Source: Kiritimatiellaeota bacterium B1221 (GTDB lineage: Bacteria; Verrucomicrobiota; Kiritimatiellia; SS1-B-03-39; UBA6053). From it: a DNA stretch of 64,000 bases. The number at the start of each line of letters is the position of its first letter. Positions within the stretch are counted from its first letter, which is position 1. Made by a program: the position numbers and the translations under genes. The DNA lies in assembly GCA_029269125.1 (NCBI GenBank), contig JARHXX010000012.1, positions 44,233 to 108,232 of the forward strand, given 5' to 3'. Below, piece by piece: positions 35,629-45,099 of the stretch. Below the pieces are notes generated by a model. The model saw nothing but the letters and a program-made list of their open reading frames with translations. It did no database searches and was not told where the DNA came from.

Positions 35629-36819
35629 TCAGGAAACAAGCACATCCAACGCGGCCCGTTCCCTTTTTTCAAATCGGGATACAAAAACCGCCGCCACCAG
35701 ACTGGTGATCAAAAAAACAAAAGCGGCATAAGTAAACAGCATCTCCACCCCCTGCGCTTTCATCAAACGGGCATTGATCGCAGTGCCGCAGGCCCCGCCC
35801 AAAAATAAATGAAAGCCGGACATCGACATGACCGTGCCTTTAATCTCCGGATGTTTTGCAAGAATTGTCGCCACCAACGTGGACTGTAACAGCACAAAGG
35901 CCATCCCAAACCCCAGCAGGCCCACCGCACGAAAACTTATCGGCAGCTCCACCGACAAAAGCAGCATCGATGAACACCCCAGCAAACCCGTATACACCAG
36001 AAATGCACTTTTGGTTTTCCGTCTGAATACCGGAGCCAAACGTCCGCCCGCCACTGTCCCGACTCCGAAGACAGAAAGCAAAACCCCCACTGTAAGGACA
36101 TTAAACGAAGTGGCCTTTTGAATCAAAACACCGGCATAAGTGAAGGTGCCAAACACACTGAAGCCCACCCCGAAAATCAGAAATGTAAGCCGCATAAATC
36201 GGGGATTGCGCCAAACCCGCTGATAGGCGGCCCACGAGGAAATTCGATTTTCGGAAGGCTGATCCTTTTTCAGCAGCCGTGTCATCCACACCGCTAAAAT
36301 CAGTTCCGCAATGCCGTAAACCAAATAGACAAATCGCCAGGAACCCAGATAAGCAAACGTGCCCCCGACAGCGGTGGCCGTGGCGGCCCCCAAAAAAGCC
36401 ATGCCCATGGTTTTCGAAATCGCATGCTGACGGTCTCCATCATCAAATGCATCTCCAATGAGCGCAAAGGCCACCGGAAAGATTCCCGCTCCGAACATGC
36501 CGTTCATCGCCCGGAAAACCACCAGGGAATGCAGGTTAAAAGCAAAGGCGCCCAGGATACTGAAAACGGCAGTTCCCATGGACGCCGCAATAAATACTTT
36601 CACTTTGCCAAAGCGGTCAGACAGGGGGCCGAATACCAAGGTGAAGAGACCAAACGAAAGCATATATGCCATGACCGACAATGCGGCGCGGCCCAAGCTA
36701 AGATCTAAATCAACTGCGATTTCGCCGAGAAGAGATGCCGCGGCATAGTTGTCCCCGTTGGCCAGGAACAACATAAACCCCAACACCCATAACATTCTTG
36801 ATTTCGATCGGTCTTCCAT
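35629..36819 (-). CDS. MFS transporter, 12 membrane segments
   Basis: 396 aa from ATG 36819, which has a good Shine-Dalgarno (GGAAAGG). A GTG at 36837, directly after the previous stop, is the alternative. The hydrophobic profile fits 12 membrane helices with the MFS loop GPLSDRFGKVK after helix 2. Sequence style is that of DHA1-type efflux or small-solute carriers. It is the last gene of a three-gene unit (AhpD-like, HAD hydrolase, MFS) that is divergent from a TetR regulator. This arrangement usually means TetR-controlled detoxification or export. Substrate unknown. It is the only transporter in the window and its context does not suggest sugar uptake. Confidence 0.88.
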   Translation of the reverse strand: MEDRSKSRMLWVLGFMLFLANGDNYAAASLLGEIAVDLDLSLGRAALSVMAYMLSFGLFTLVFGPLSDRFGKVKVFIAASMGTAVFSILGAFAFNLHSLVVFRAMNGMFGAGIFPVAFALIGDAFDDGDRQHAISKTMGMAFLGAATATAVGGTFAYLGSWRFVYLVYGIAELILAVWMTRLLKKDQPSENRISSWAAYQRVWRNPRFMRLTFLIFGVGFSVFGTFTYAGVLIQKATSFNVLTVGVLLSVFGVGTVAGGRLAPVFRRKTKSAFLVYTGLLGCSSMLLLSVELPISFRAVGLLGFGMAFVLLQSTLVATILAKHPEIKGTVMSMSGFHLFLGGACGTAINARLMKAQGVEMLFTYAAFVFLITSLVAAVFVSRFEKRERAALDVLVS

Positions 36820-36837
36820 CAAAGCCTTTCCCGGCAC

Positions 36838-37623
36838 TTACTTCAGAATTTCCGCAAGTTCCTGCAGGTCTTTGACCACATAATCCGGACGGGCAGCATT
36901 CGGATAAAGGGTTTTCCCCGGACGGGCAACAAAAGCGGTTTGCAGCCCCACATTTTTCGCACCCGCCAAATCCCAGGCATGCGCAGCCACCATCAACACT
37001 TCTTCCGGTTTTAATTGAAGGTCCGTCAGTACCTTTTGATAGGCATCCGGATGCGGTTTGTATTTCTTGAGAGATTCAATGGTATACACCTTATCAAACA
37101 ACGCGATCAATCCGGCCTTGGTCAGTTGAGAGGTGACGCCCGCGTCATTTGAGTTGGTCAACGTGACCATCTGAAACCGGCCGTCTTTCCGCAATGCCGT
37201 GAGTCCGGGAAGCACATCTGCATGCGCCGGCAAAGAACGCAGCGGGGGTATGATCGCCGCCCGTGCCCCGTCCATGCTCATTTCGATCCCCTGTGTTTCA
37301 GCCACCATCACCAGCGCCGCGGATCCAATCTCCCCGAAACTATGATAGGTCCCGCTCAGGGTTTCCACCAGGGAGTAATGCAGCATGGTCGAAAACCACA
37401 GCGGTAAAAGCTCCTCCCGTCCGTCAAGAGCCTCCCCTACCGAAACTTTCAGAGGGGCGAGGCTGAGCAGGGTTTCATTTACATCAAAAATAATCGCTTT
37501 AGGTGCAGGCATGGATATCTCCGGGAGGGATTGCGGAATTTCGTCCGCAAAGGATGGGGTATAGAACAAGGTCGCAGATAATAAAGCGACGGCTTTGAAT
37601 AATTTTGAACGCGTGCACTTCAT
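36838..37623 (-). CDS. HAD-superfamily hydrolase (haloacid dehalogenase type II-like) with signal peptide
   Basis: 261 aa from ATG 37623, one base after the stop of the AhpD-like gene. The HAD motifs are FDVNETLLSL (nucleophile Asp47), VTLTNSND (motif II), KKYKPHPDAY (Lys, motif III) and VAAHAWDLAGA (motif IV). Type II haloacid dehalogenases carry the same DVNETLL and AAHAWD segments, making this their closest type. Unusually, an apparent signal peptide (LFKAVALLSATLFYTPSFADE) precedes the domain, which predicts export. The reaction would be hydrolytic dehalogenation of 2-haloacids or a related substrate. It sits between an AhpD-like gene and an MFS transporter under a likely TetR switch. Confidence 0.86.
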   Translation of the reverse strand: MKCTRSKLFKAVALLSATLFYTPSFADEIPQSLPEISMPAPKAIIFDVNETLLSLAPLKVSVGEALDGREELLPLWFSTMLHYSLVETLSGTYHSFGEIGSAALVMVAETQGIEMSMDGARAAIIPPLRSLPAHADVLPGLTALRKDGRFQMVTLTNSNDAGVTSQLTKAGLIALFDKVYTIESLKKYKPHPDAYQKVLTDLQLKPEEVLMVAAHAWDLAGAKNVGLQTAFVARPGKTLYPNAARPDYVVKDLQELAEILK

Positions 37624-37624
37624 C

Positions 37625-38173
37625 TTATTTTTCCCATACAAAAGGCTGAAAAGGAGCATCCAGAGGCGTTTCAGCCAAATGATTGGTATAATTGCTCATG
37701 ATTTTTTGCGCGAGAATCAGTACCAATTCAAGCAGCTGACGGTTTTCGTAGCCCGCGGCAATAAATTTCTCCACATCCAACTTGCTCAGGTTTCCGCGCT
37801 TTTTACTCATCATCAGCGCGGTCTCATGCAGCACCTGCAGTTTTTCCGTGGGCATGGTTTCGCGGTTACGCAACGCTTTGGTGATGGCCGGATCCACCTT
37901 CATCATGTTCGCAATCGCGGTATGGGCCGGCACACAGTAATGGCAATCATGCTCCACGTTAAAGGTCTGCCAGACCACCGTCACTTCTTCGTCCGAGAAT
38001 GAACTTTCAAGCGCAAGTGCATGCAGCGCCTGATACCCCTTCAACAGTTCAGGCGCTTCCGCCATCACCCCGAAAAGATTAGGAATCATCCCCTGCTCTT
38101 TCAGGGATTTCTCCAAAATGGGTCTGCTGCCCTCCGGGGCGTTTTCAACGTTGTGTATTTTAAATGTGCTCAT
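37625..38173 (-). CDS. AhpD-like / carboxymuconolactone decarboxylase-family protein
   Basis: 182 aa. The core motif EHDCHYCVPAHT (E74, C77, C80, H84) is the redox-active C-x-x-C-x3-H signature of AhpD-type alkylhydroperoxidases, in a mostly helical protein. Such proteins reduce peroxides or handle other oxidants, though many family members are uncharacterised. The start has a GGAG Shine-Dalgarno 5 bases upstream. It is the first gene of the unit with the HAD hydrolase and MFS transporter. The divergent region ahead of it contains two tandem palindromes probably bound by the neighbouring TetR protein, suggesting induction by a toxic or oxidised compound. Confidence 0.88.
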   Translation of the reverse strand: MSTFKIHNVENAPEGSRPILEKSLKEQGMIPNLFGVMAEAPELLKGYQALHALALESSFSDEEVTVVWQTFNVEHDCHYCVPAHTAIANMMKVDPAITKALRNRETMPTEKLQVLHETALMMSKKRGNLSKLDVEKFIAAGYENRQLLELVLILAQKIMSNYTNHLAETPLDAPFQPFVWEK

Positions 38174-38205
38174 GGGGTCTCCAATGTTTAGGTTTTCAAG
38201 TCGTT

Positions 38206-38220
38206 ACGAAATATTTTCGT
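38206..38220. promoter_or_regulatory. 15-bp palindrome in the leader of the AhpD-like gene
   Basis: ACGAAA-TAT-TTTCGT lies 33-47 bp upstream of the AhpD-like start. It is distinct in sequence from the two TetR-type palindromes nearby. It may be a second control site or an mRNA hairpin. Confidence 0.35.
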
Positions 38221-38243
38221 GATGATGCCTGAACCCTACAACA

Positions 38244-38263
38244 ACTTGAACGATTATTCAAGT
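38244..38263. promoter_or_regulatory. TetR-type operator 1
   Basis: ACTTGAACGATTATTCAAGT has perfect 7-bp arms (ACTTGAA/TTCAAGT). It shares TTGAA-YGAY-TATTCAAG with the second site 24 bp away centre to centre. Both lie between the TetR gene and the AhpD-HAD-MFS unit. Confidence 0.75.
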
Positions 38264-38269
38264 AATATT

Positions 38270-38285
38270 TTGAATGACTATTCAA
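38270..38285. promoter_or_regulatory. TetR-type operator 2
   Basis: TTGAAT-GACT-ATTCAA has perfect 6-bp arms and repeats the core of operator 1. It precedes a TATAGT hexamer (38296-38301) that may be the -10 of the TetR gene, so binding here would give autoregulation. Confidence 0.72.
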
Positions 38286-38336
38286 GATTTCCTGTTATAG
38301 TGACTTCGACAGTGAAACACAGACCCAGGATGCCCC

Positions 38337-38900
38337 ATGGCCAAAGCACAATTTAATCGGGAAGAAGTATTAGACAAGGCGATCGACCTGTTCTGGCAAC
38401 ACGGTTACAGCGCCTCCTCCATGCAGCAGGTCGTCAAAGCCACCGGATTAAAACCGGGATCCATCTATCTGGCTTTCGAAAACAAAGAAGGTCTCTTTCG
38501 GGAAGCCTTGGAACGCTATGCCCAAAAATCAATCGCCCGCACCCGGGAGCTTCTTAAAAGTGCCCCCAGTGTATTGGAAGGAATCTGTCAGCTTTTCGAA
38601 GACAATATTCAACAGTCCTCCCGGGAGGATTACTGCAGTTGCTTTCTGGTAAAAACCCGGCTGGAACTGGCTGCGGAAGGAGACGATCTCCACACCCTCG
38701 CCTCCGAAAAACTGGAGATGATGGAAGCGCTGTTTCGAAATGTTTTAGAAAAAGAATTCCCCCCGGAGATCAGCCAGCGACGGGCAACCAGCATCATGCT
38801 GCACATTTTCGGCACCCGGGTTTATGGCTATCAACCTCAATCCGAAGAGCGGATGCGCCAGGGACTGCGGGAAGGCCTGCCTTGGCTTCCCTGGACCTAA
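38337..38900 (+). CDS. TetR/AcrR-family transcriptional regulator
   Basis: 187 aa. The N-terminal helix-turn-helix is typical (AIDLFWQHGYSASSMQQVV...GSIYLAFENKEGLF, residues 15-55), followed by an all-helical ligand domain with a CSCFLVKTRLELA segment. An AGGA Shine-Dalgarno lies 6 bases before ATG 38337. It is divergent from the AhpD/HAD/MFS unit. Two near-identical palindromes in the shared 163-bp region are its probable operators. It would repress both directions until a small hydrophobic inducer binds. The inducer is unknown but likely relates to whatever the neighbouring enzymes act on. Confidence 0.92.
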   Translation: MAKAQFNREEVLDKAIDLFWQHGYSASSMQQVVKATGLKPGSIYLAFENKEGLFREALERYAQKSIARTRELLKSAPSVLEGICQLFEDNIQQSSREDYCSCFLVKTRLELAAEGDDLHTLASEKLEMMEALFRNVLEKEFPPEISQRRATSIMLHIFGTRVYGYQPQSEERMRQGLREGLPWLPWT

Positions 38901-39403
38901 AGTCCCCTGCCCTCTACGAATACCCGGACGGCATCCCGGTTGCGGCTCCTCGCACAGGGATGCTTTTTTTTTCAGAAAAGCAGATCGCCTAAACATCATA
39001 AAATGAAACGCCTCCGTTTCATATTAATACCTGACCCTTTGTTTAAATTTCCCAGAATATGTCATGAGGTTTTTCCGGGACGAGGCCGAAATCCACGCCG
39101 CATTTCATCCATAGCTCCCCCCTTATGAATTTCACATATCTCTGACAGAATAACCTATATCTCTACCCTTGTTCCGTTCATGGGAATGCCCCGATAATCA
39201 AGGCAGCAAGTAAATACCAGTCGTCAGGACAATGATCAGGAATCTATTGCGAAAGCAAATCCCCACCGGAGTCCATTCACCCATTCCCTTTCAGCTCTTC
39301 AGCAATCCTTATAAACGAAACCCCATTCGGGTTGGCACAAGGGAAACCTGATCAATTGAAAAAATGTCTGAAAGACACTGAAAACAATAAAGGAGACAGC
39401 GCC
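38901..39403. other. Intergenic region before the GH16 gene
   Basis: 503 bp without a credible gene. The only clear element is the AAGGAG Shine-Dalgarno (39390-39395) for ATG 39404. No copy of either regulon motif and no convincing terminator was seen. Confidence 0.5.
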
Positions 39404-42400
39404 ATGAAAGTTGAATTGAGTCATCTGTATTTGAGAAAAAATCTATTTTCATGGGCCATTATAAGCCTCTGGTTCTGTTCATTTTCGGCGTTCGGCACCT
39501 GGGATCCGGACCTGGTTCCCGAAACCGTGGTTTTTGATTTTCGTCAGGAGGACTTGGCGGATGGTGCAGTCACCACCTGGACCTCAGGAGGACTGAAACC
39601 TAAAACCGCAACCGGATCCGCAACCAAGCTTGCCAATAATGGCGGGGTGCTGTTCGCCGGAGGCACTTCCCAAAATCTTTCATGGGCCACCGACCGGGAT
39701 GCGGTCTGGCTGCATCGTTGGTGGGTGGTGATATCCCGGGCCGACATGGACGGGGTCGCGGGCAATGTGCCCGTCCTCACCGTGAACGGGGGAGGCAACG
39801 GTTATTGGCACCAACAACCGGCGGTGAAATATATAGGGAATGCCGGAAACTTACGCACGACTTTGAAAAATCATAACGGGTCCGTCATTCAAGAAGACGA
39901 CGCGGATACCACCTTTGCAAACTGGAACATCGTGGTTGGGTTCAGACGCGGTGGAAAACTCCACACCTGGGTCAACGGCGTCGAACAACCTCCCGTCGAC
40001 TTTACCGGCATGAATGTCTGTCTGGATTATTCTCCCAGCTTTCTCGGCGCCAATAACGTATCCGGCGAAAGCACCCTGGCGGCCGACATGGCGATTGACT
40101 GTGCCATCGTGGGACAAAGCGAACTGAATGATGCCCAAGTAGATAAGTTGCTGGGCTGGGCCCATTGGCGGGTGGGACGGGAGAACCTGCTGCCCGCCAA
40201 TCATCCTTACAAGCACGCCGCCCCCAGCGGACTGGATACAAATGACAACCCGGCCCGATTTGATTTTGACGAGAATGCGTGGAACACCTGGAAAGTCATC
40301 AGCACCGCAACCAAAACCGCCAATATCGGCAACCCGCCTCCCAGCCTGGACGATGGAAACGGCAACGATTACACCGTGGTATTTTTCGATGATTTCAAAG
40401 TCGACTCCGTAGTGGATGACCGCAGTGGCTCCCCCAGTGATATTTGGTTTGCCCCTACCCATATCGGATCGGTTGTCGGCGCCAGTGCGCAGGCACAATA
40501 TAAGTGGAACAGCCCCTCCACCTACATTCATGACAGCAGCGGAACCGGGAGTATGACTTTACGGTTGCTGGATGTAAACGGCAACTGGAAGACGGGTGCC
40601 TTCAGTTCCGTGAATCGCGAAGGTCAAGGTCGCTCCTGGGGCAAAGGCCGTTTTCGGATGCGTGCAAAATTTCCCGCCATCGCCTCCCCCCGTCCCGGCT
40701 TTTTTCCGGCCTTCTGGTCTTACGGCACCGAGCATTTGTTCTGGCGCACCCGCAACCGTCTGGAATTGGATTTTATGGAATACGACGGACTCAACGGCGA
40801 ATGGATCAATACCTCCCAACACATTCACGCCGGCACCCTGGCCTACAACATTCCTGAAATCCGCCAGTCACCCGACCTCAGTGACAAAATCATCGGCACC
40901 ACCCTCAATTCAAGTCACAACTTTGTGCCCAGCGTTGATATATACGATGGACAGTACCACATTTGGGAATTCCGGATTGAAGACGACTACAGTTACATCA
41001 TCGTCGATGATAAAGAAGTGGCGCGGGTCCCCTCGGAATCCTGGATGCGGGTTCGGCGGTATATCATGATTGATTGGGCTTTACGTGAATGGGAAAATAC
41101 CGCCGTGGATGGACAGATCTATGACATGACCATTGACTGGATCGAAGTGCAGCAACGCGAGCGTGACCTGGACAATGTGCCGGCCGCCTTTACCGCCCTT
41201 CCCACTCTTTCGGGCACCCGGGGCGCCGGGAACACCATCACCTGCACTCCGAATGTATCGGCTTCGCAAATTGAATACCGCTGGTACAAAAACGGTGAAC
41301 CCATCGTGGGTGAAACCGGAGCAACCTTTGTCGAAGATGCAGACAGTGAAAGCAAATTTCTTCGCTGTCACGTACGTGCGGTTTCTCTGTTGAATCAGCC
41401 TGAAGCATGGACCGCCGAAATGACCCTGCCAGACACAGAGGCCCCCAGCGTCGTTCAAAATCTCACCGCCACCGCCGTATCAACCAGTCAGATCAATTTA
41501 ACCTGGGACGCCGCCACCGACAATCTGGGCGTACAAGGGTATGACATTCTCCGGAATTCGGTCTTCCATGATGTCTCGACCACCCTCAGTTACAGCGACT
41601 CCGGATTAACGCCCGACACAACCTATAGTTACACCGTCGCCGCTTTCGATGCCCGGGACAACACTTCCGCAAATTCCGCCCCTGCCAGCGCCACCACCCA
41701 ATCTGTGGGCATCCTCAGCGCCTGGGATGGCAGTGGAACCGACCTAAACTGGTCCAGTGGCGCCAACTGGTCGGGAGGATCCCCCGCGGGGAGCGAAGTG
41801 ACCTTCGGCACCGACCATCGCGCGCAAGTAGGGGTGGTCAACAATGTGGTGGATGCGGACACCACCATTTCATCGCTTGCATACACCCAGTCGACCCGTG
41901 ATGCTTACACCAACAGTGAACATGCCCATACCACCGAAATCCCCGCCGGGGTCACCCTCACTATTGACGGGAGCTCCTCACCTGATCACGCATTAATGGT
42001 CGGTGGAAATGAATACAGCGGGCAATACCAAACCTACGTCAATATGACCGGAGGGGGCGATTTGGTCATCAATACCCCCACTGCGGATGTGCGGATCGCC
42101 AATCCTTCCACCAATCATTTGGGCATGGTCTATTTCGATCTCTCCGGCTTAAATTCCATACAGGCCACAGTGGATAATTTTTATATCGGCTACGGCCGCA
42201 GAGCCGGAGTGCGAATGGATCTGCCCTCTTTTTCCGATGGAACCAACATCATCACCGCCTCAGTGCTGGTGGTCGGAGATTCACAGGGAGATTCAGCGGC
42301 CGACGGACAGGTCGACCTCAACCTGGGACGCCACAACGAATTCAATGCAGATGAGATCTTTGTGGGCGCCCGTTCGGATGCCAACGCAAATTATGCATCC

Positions 42401-45076
42401 AGAGACGGCTATATTCAATTCCAGGAATTCACCACCGGCAACACCCCCACCGTCAAGATTCGGGCCAAAGACGGGATGTCCCGCGCGAATCTCACCCTGG
42501 CGGTGAATGGCGCCTATTCCAACAAAATGAATACCCGGCATATTGAAGCCGCTGTCGATTTTAGTGCCGGCAGTGTGGATGCTTTGCTGGGAGAAGTCCT
42601 GGTGGCACAACACCAGGGATTCATGCAGTACGGGAATCCCGCAGGTTCTCTGGGAACCTTGAGTATGGCGGAGGGAATCATAGATGCAGCCTCCATCACC
42701 CTGGGCCGCTCCATCACCCGGAGTGCCAGTTCCGCCAATGCGTCCGGCATTTTGAATGTGTCCGGCGGACTCTTCAAAACCGCTTCCATGAAGTTGGCCG
42801 AAAATGCGGCCAGTGGCGGGAATGTTCAGGGGTCCCTGAATGTCTCCGGCAGCGGTATGGTTGAAGTGAACGGCAATGTCACTTTGGGAACGATAAACGG
42901 ATCGGCGGCTTCCGCGATCGCTACCGTATCCCTAAGCAGTGGCAGTATGACGGTGACCGGCGACATGGCCCCGGCCAGTGATTCGATCGATATTACCTCC
43001 GAGGTCATCCTGGATGGAGGCAGCCTGACCGTTTCGAACAACACAGATGATGCCAGCTTAAAAATCGAACATGGGACGCTGCACCTCATCACCGGAAGCG
43101 CCACCGTGGATATCCTGGATATGGATAGTGATTTTGCGGTCACCTCCTTCGAAGCCTCCGGCACCCAGGCTGGAGATTTTGCCCAAGTGAACGTGCTACA
43201 GAGCCTGAGCCTTGGTGGCAATCTGGTGTTTTCCGCAGTCAATGGCTATACCCCCGTCGCCGGGGATTCCTGGACAGTCATGCAGGGGACCGGCACCCGC
43301 AACGGTGAATTTGCCTCCACCGTATTACCTGACGGAATGGAAATCACTTACACCACCAGCGGCTTCATTTTATCGATGCCACCCAACCCACCGACCGGAG
43401 AAATTTCCTGGACGGGACTCGGAGCCGACATGAACTTTTCGACCCCCGGGAACTGGGATACCCCCACCAGTCCTGCGCATCTGGATGTCATCTTTGACAC
43501 CGATGACCGTGCGGTCACCGGGGTGGTGAATAACATTATCGATACCGACTTTACCCTCTCCTCTCTCTCCTACACCAATACCACCCGGGAATCTTATGCG
43601 AACAATGCGTATGCCCATACCACCGAAATCCCGGTGGGGGTTACCCTCACCCTTGACGGCAGTTCGTCACCTGATCAGGTGGTGCGGGTCGGCGGAAAGG
43701 AATACTCCGGTCAATACAGCACCTATGTCAACATGAACGGGGGCGGTAATTGGGTGGTCAATGCCCCCGCGGCTGACTTCCTGGTGGCCAACCCTTCCAC
43801 CAACCATTTGGGCATGGTTTATTTCGATCTCTCCGGTCTCAATTACTTAGACGCCACCGTGGAAAATTTCTACGTGGGCTTTGGACGCAGAGCCGGGGTG
43901 GTGATGGATCTCCCCTCTTCCGGGTCAGCCACCAATATCATTACCTCATCCCTGCTGGTGGTCGGGGATTCCAATGGGGATTCGGCCGCGGACGGCCATG
44001 TCGACCTCAACCTGGGACGACACAACGAATTCAACGCAGATGAGATCTTTGTGGGGGCACGCTCAGATGCCAACACAAATTATGCATCCAGAGACGGTTA
44101 TATCCGGTTCCAGGAATTCACCAGTGGATCCACTCCCACGATCAAAATCAGAGCCAAAGACGGGACCTCCCGGGCTAATCTCACGATGGCGGTCAATGGC
44201 GCCTACTCCAATAAAATGAATACCCGTCACGTTGAAGCCGCCATCGATTTCAGTGAAGGCAACGTGGATGCCCTGCTGGGGGATGTGTTGATCGCCCAAC
44301 AGCAAGCCTACATTCAATACGGAAATCCGGCCGGATCTTTGGGAACGCTGCGGATGAGCGCCGGCACCATAGACGCCAGCGCCGTCACCCTGGCCCGGTC
44401 CATCTATCGGAGCTCACATCCCGCAATCGCCGAAGGAGTTTTACAGGTCGAGGGAGGTTTGTTTAAGGCAGACACCATCAGTCTGGCGGAAAATCTTGCC
44501 AGCAGCGGAAACGTTCATGGCCGCATTGACGTCTCAGGCAGCGGGTCGGTTGAGGTGACGGGAGATGTCATTTTGGGAACCCAGGCAGGCTCTGCACCCT
44601 CCGTGGTTGCCACGGTGACCTTGAACAATGGAAGCAGTATGACCGTTTCAGGAAACATGGCTCCGGCCAGTGATGCAATTAATATTACATCGGAAGTGAT
44701 CCTCAACGGCGGAGATCTGACCGTCACCAACCATACAGATGACGCAGGTTTAAGAATTGAACAGGGCACCCTCCACCTCATTAAAGGAAACGCCTCTTTT
44801 GATATCCTGGATATGGATAGTGATTATGCCGTAACTTCATTTGAAGTTTCCGGAACAGCTCCCGGGACTTTTGCCGAAGTTCAGGTCCACCAAAACCTTC
44901 ACCTTGGCGGCAGTCTGGTGGTATCCGCCACGAACGGCTTCACGCCGGATTCGGGAGATTCATGGACCGTGGTCAGCGGCAGCGGTTCACGTAGCGGCGT
45001 ATTTACCAGCACGGATTTACCTGCGGGCATGATCATTACCTACACGGCCAATGGTTTTAGTTTGTCGATGCCCTAA
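39404..45076 (+). CDS. Secreted GH16 hydrolase with a large duplicated beta-helix-like C-terminus
   Basis: 1890 aa from ATG 39404, which has an AAGGAG Shine-Dalgarno; the upstream in-frame ATG at 39332 is rejected. A signal peptide (NLFSWAIISLWFCSFSAFG) leads into a LamG-like domain (about 40-270). A GH16 beta-jelly-roll (about 300-590) follows with active-site motif ELDFMEYDG: nucleophile E454, D456 and acid/base E459. Next are an Ig-like domain (YRWYKNGEPI) and a fibronectin-III domain (about 680-765). The last ~1115 residues are two tandem copies of a Gly/Asn-rich module (774-1330 and 1336-1890), each resembling autotransporter-type beta-helical repeats. GH16 enzymes cut beta-1,3/1,4-glucans or galactans such as agar, carrageenan and porphyran; the target is not resolved. 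Confidence 0.87.
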   Translation: MKVELSHLYLRKNLFSWAIISLWFCSFSAFGTWDPDLVPETVVFDFRQEDLADGAVTTWTSGGLKPKTATGSATKLANNGGVLFAGGTSQNLSWATDRDAVWLHRWWVVISRADMDGVAGNVPVLTVNGGGNGYWHQQPAVKYIGNAGNLRTTLKNHNGSVIQEDDADTTFANWNIVVGFRRGGKLHTWVNGVEQPPVDFTGMNVCLDYSPSFLGANNVSGESTLAADMAIDCAIVGQSELNDAQVDKLLGWAHWRVGRENLLPANHPYKHAAPSGLDTNDNPARFDFDENAWNTWKVISTATKTANIGNPPPSLDDGNGNDYTVVFFDDFKVDSVVDDRSGSPSDIWFAPTHIGSVVGASAQAQYKWNSPSTYIHDSSGTGSMTLRLLDVNGNWKTGAFSSVNREGQGRSWGKGRFRMRAKFPAIASPRPGFFPAFWSYGTEHLFWRTRNRLELDFMEYDGLNGEWINTSQHIHAGTLAYNIPEIRQSPDLSDKIIGTTLNSSHNFVPSVDIYDGQYHIWEFRIEDDYSYIIVDDKEVARVPSESWMRVRRYIMIDWALREWENTAVDGQIYDMTIDWIEVQQRERDLDNVPAAFTALPTLSGTRGAGNTITCTPNVSASQIEYRWYKNGEPIVGETGATFVEDADSESKFLRCHVRAVSLLNQPEAWTAEMTLPDTEAPSVVQNLTATAVSTSQINLTWDAATDNLGVQGYDILRNSVFHDVSTTLSYSDSGLTPDTTYSYTVAAFDARDNTSANSAPASATTQSVGILSAWDGSGTDLNWSSGANWSGGSPAGSEVTFGTDHRAQVGVVNNVVDADTTISSLAYTQSTRDAYTNSEHAHTTEIPAGVTLTIDGSSSPDHALMVGGNEYSGQYQTYVNMTGGGDLVINTPTADVRIANPSTNHLGMVYFDLSGLNSIQATVDNFYIGYGRRAGVRMDLPSFSDGTNIITASVLVVGDSQGDSAADGQVDLNLGRHNEFNADEIFVGARSDANANYASRDGYIQFQEFTTGNTPTVKIRAKDGMSRANLTLAVNGAYSNKMNTRHIEAAVDFSAGSVDALLGEVLVAQHQGFMQYGNPAGSLGTLSMAEGIIDAASITLGRSITRSASSANASGILNVSGGLFKTASMKLAENAASGGNVQGSLNVSGSGMVEVNGNVTLGTINGSAASAIATVSLSSGSMTVTGDMAPASDSIDITSEVILDGGSLTVSNNTDDASLKIEHGTLHLITGSATVDILDMDSDFAVTSFEASGTQAGDFAQVNVLQSLSLGGNLVFSAVNGYTPVAGDSWTVMQGTGTRNGEFASTVLPDGMEITYTTSGFILSMPPNPPTGEISWTGLGADMNFSTPGNWDTPTSPAHLDVIFDTDDRAVTGVVNNIIDTDFTLSSLSYTNTTRESYANNAYAHTTEIPVGVTLTLDGSSSPDQVVRVGGKEYSGQYSTYVNMNGGGNWVVNAPAADFLVANPSTNHLGMVYFDLSGLNYLDATVENFYVGFGRRAGVVMDLPSSGSATNIITSSLLVVGDSNGDSAADGHVDLNLGRHNEFNADEIFVGARSDANTNYASRDGYIRFQEFTSGSTPTIKIRAKDGTSRANLTMAVNGAYSNKMNTRHVEAAIDFSEGNVDALLGDVLIAQQQAYIQYGNPAGSLGTLRMSAGTIDASAVTLARSIYRSSHPAIAEGVLQVEGGLFKADTISLAENLASSGNVHGRIDVSGSGSVEVTGDVILGTQAGSAPSVVATVTLNNGSSMTVSGNMAPASDAINITSEVILNGGDLTVTNHTDDAGLRIEQGTLHLIKGNASFDILDMDSDYAVTSFEVSGTAPGTFAEVQVHQNLHLGGSLVVSATNGFTPDSGDSWTVVSGSGSRSGVFTSTDLPAGMIITYTANGFSLSMP
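41723..45073 (+). repeat. Tandem duplication of a ~1.67-kb coding segment inside the GH16 gene
   Basis: Two consecutive copies (41723-43383 and 43409-45073) encode modules with long identical stretches, for example PSTNHLGMVYFDLSGLN and LNLGRHNEFNADEIFVGAR in both. Each begins with a W..G.G.D.N stretch ending in NW and ends with GF.LSMP. Many third-codon positions differ, so the duplication is not recent, but both copies have kept the reading frame. Confidence 0.9.
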
Positions 45077-45099
45077 TCCACTTCCGGCTACGCCCCGGC

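Noticed and set aside
41723..45073. Repetitive segment considered as a tandem-repeat or CRISPR-like array
   Set aside because: There are only two copies of ~1.67 kb, both coding and in frame; no short direct repeats with spacers are present. No CRISPR array was seen in the window.
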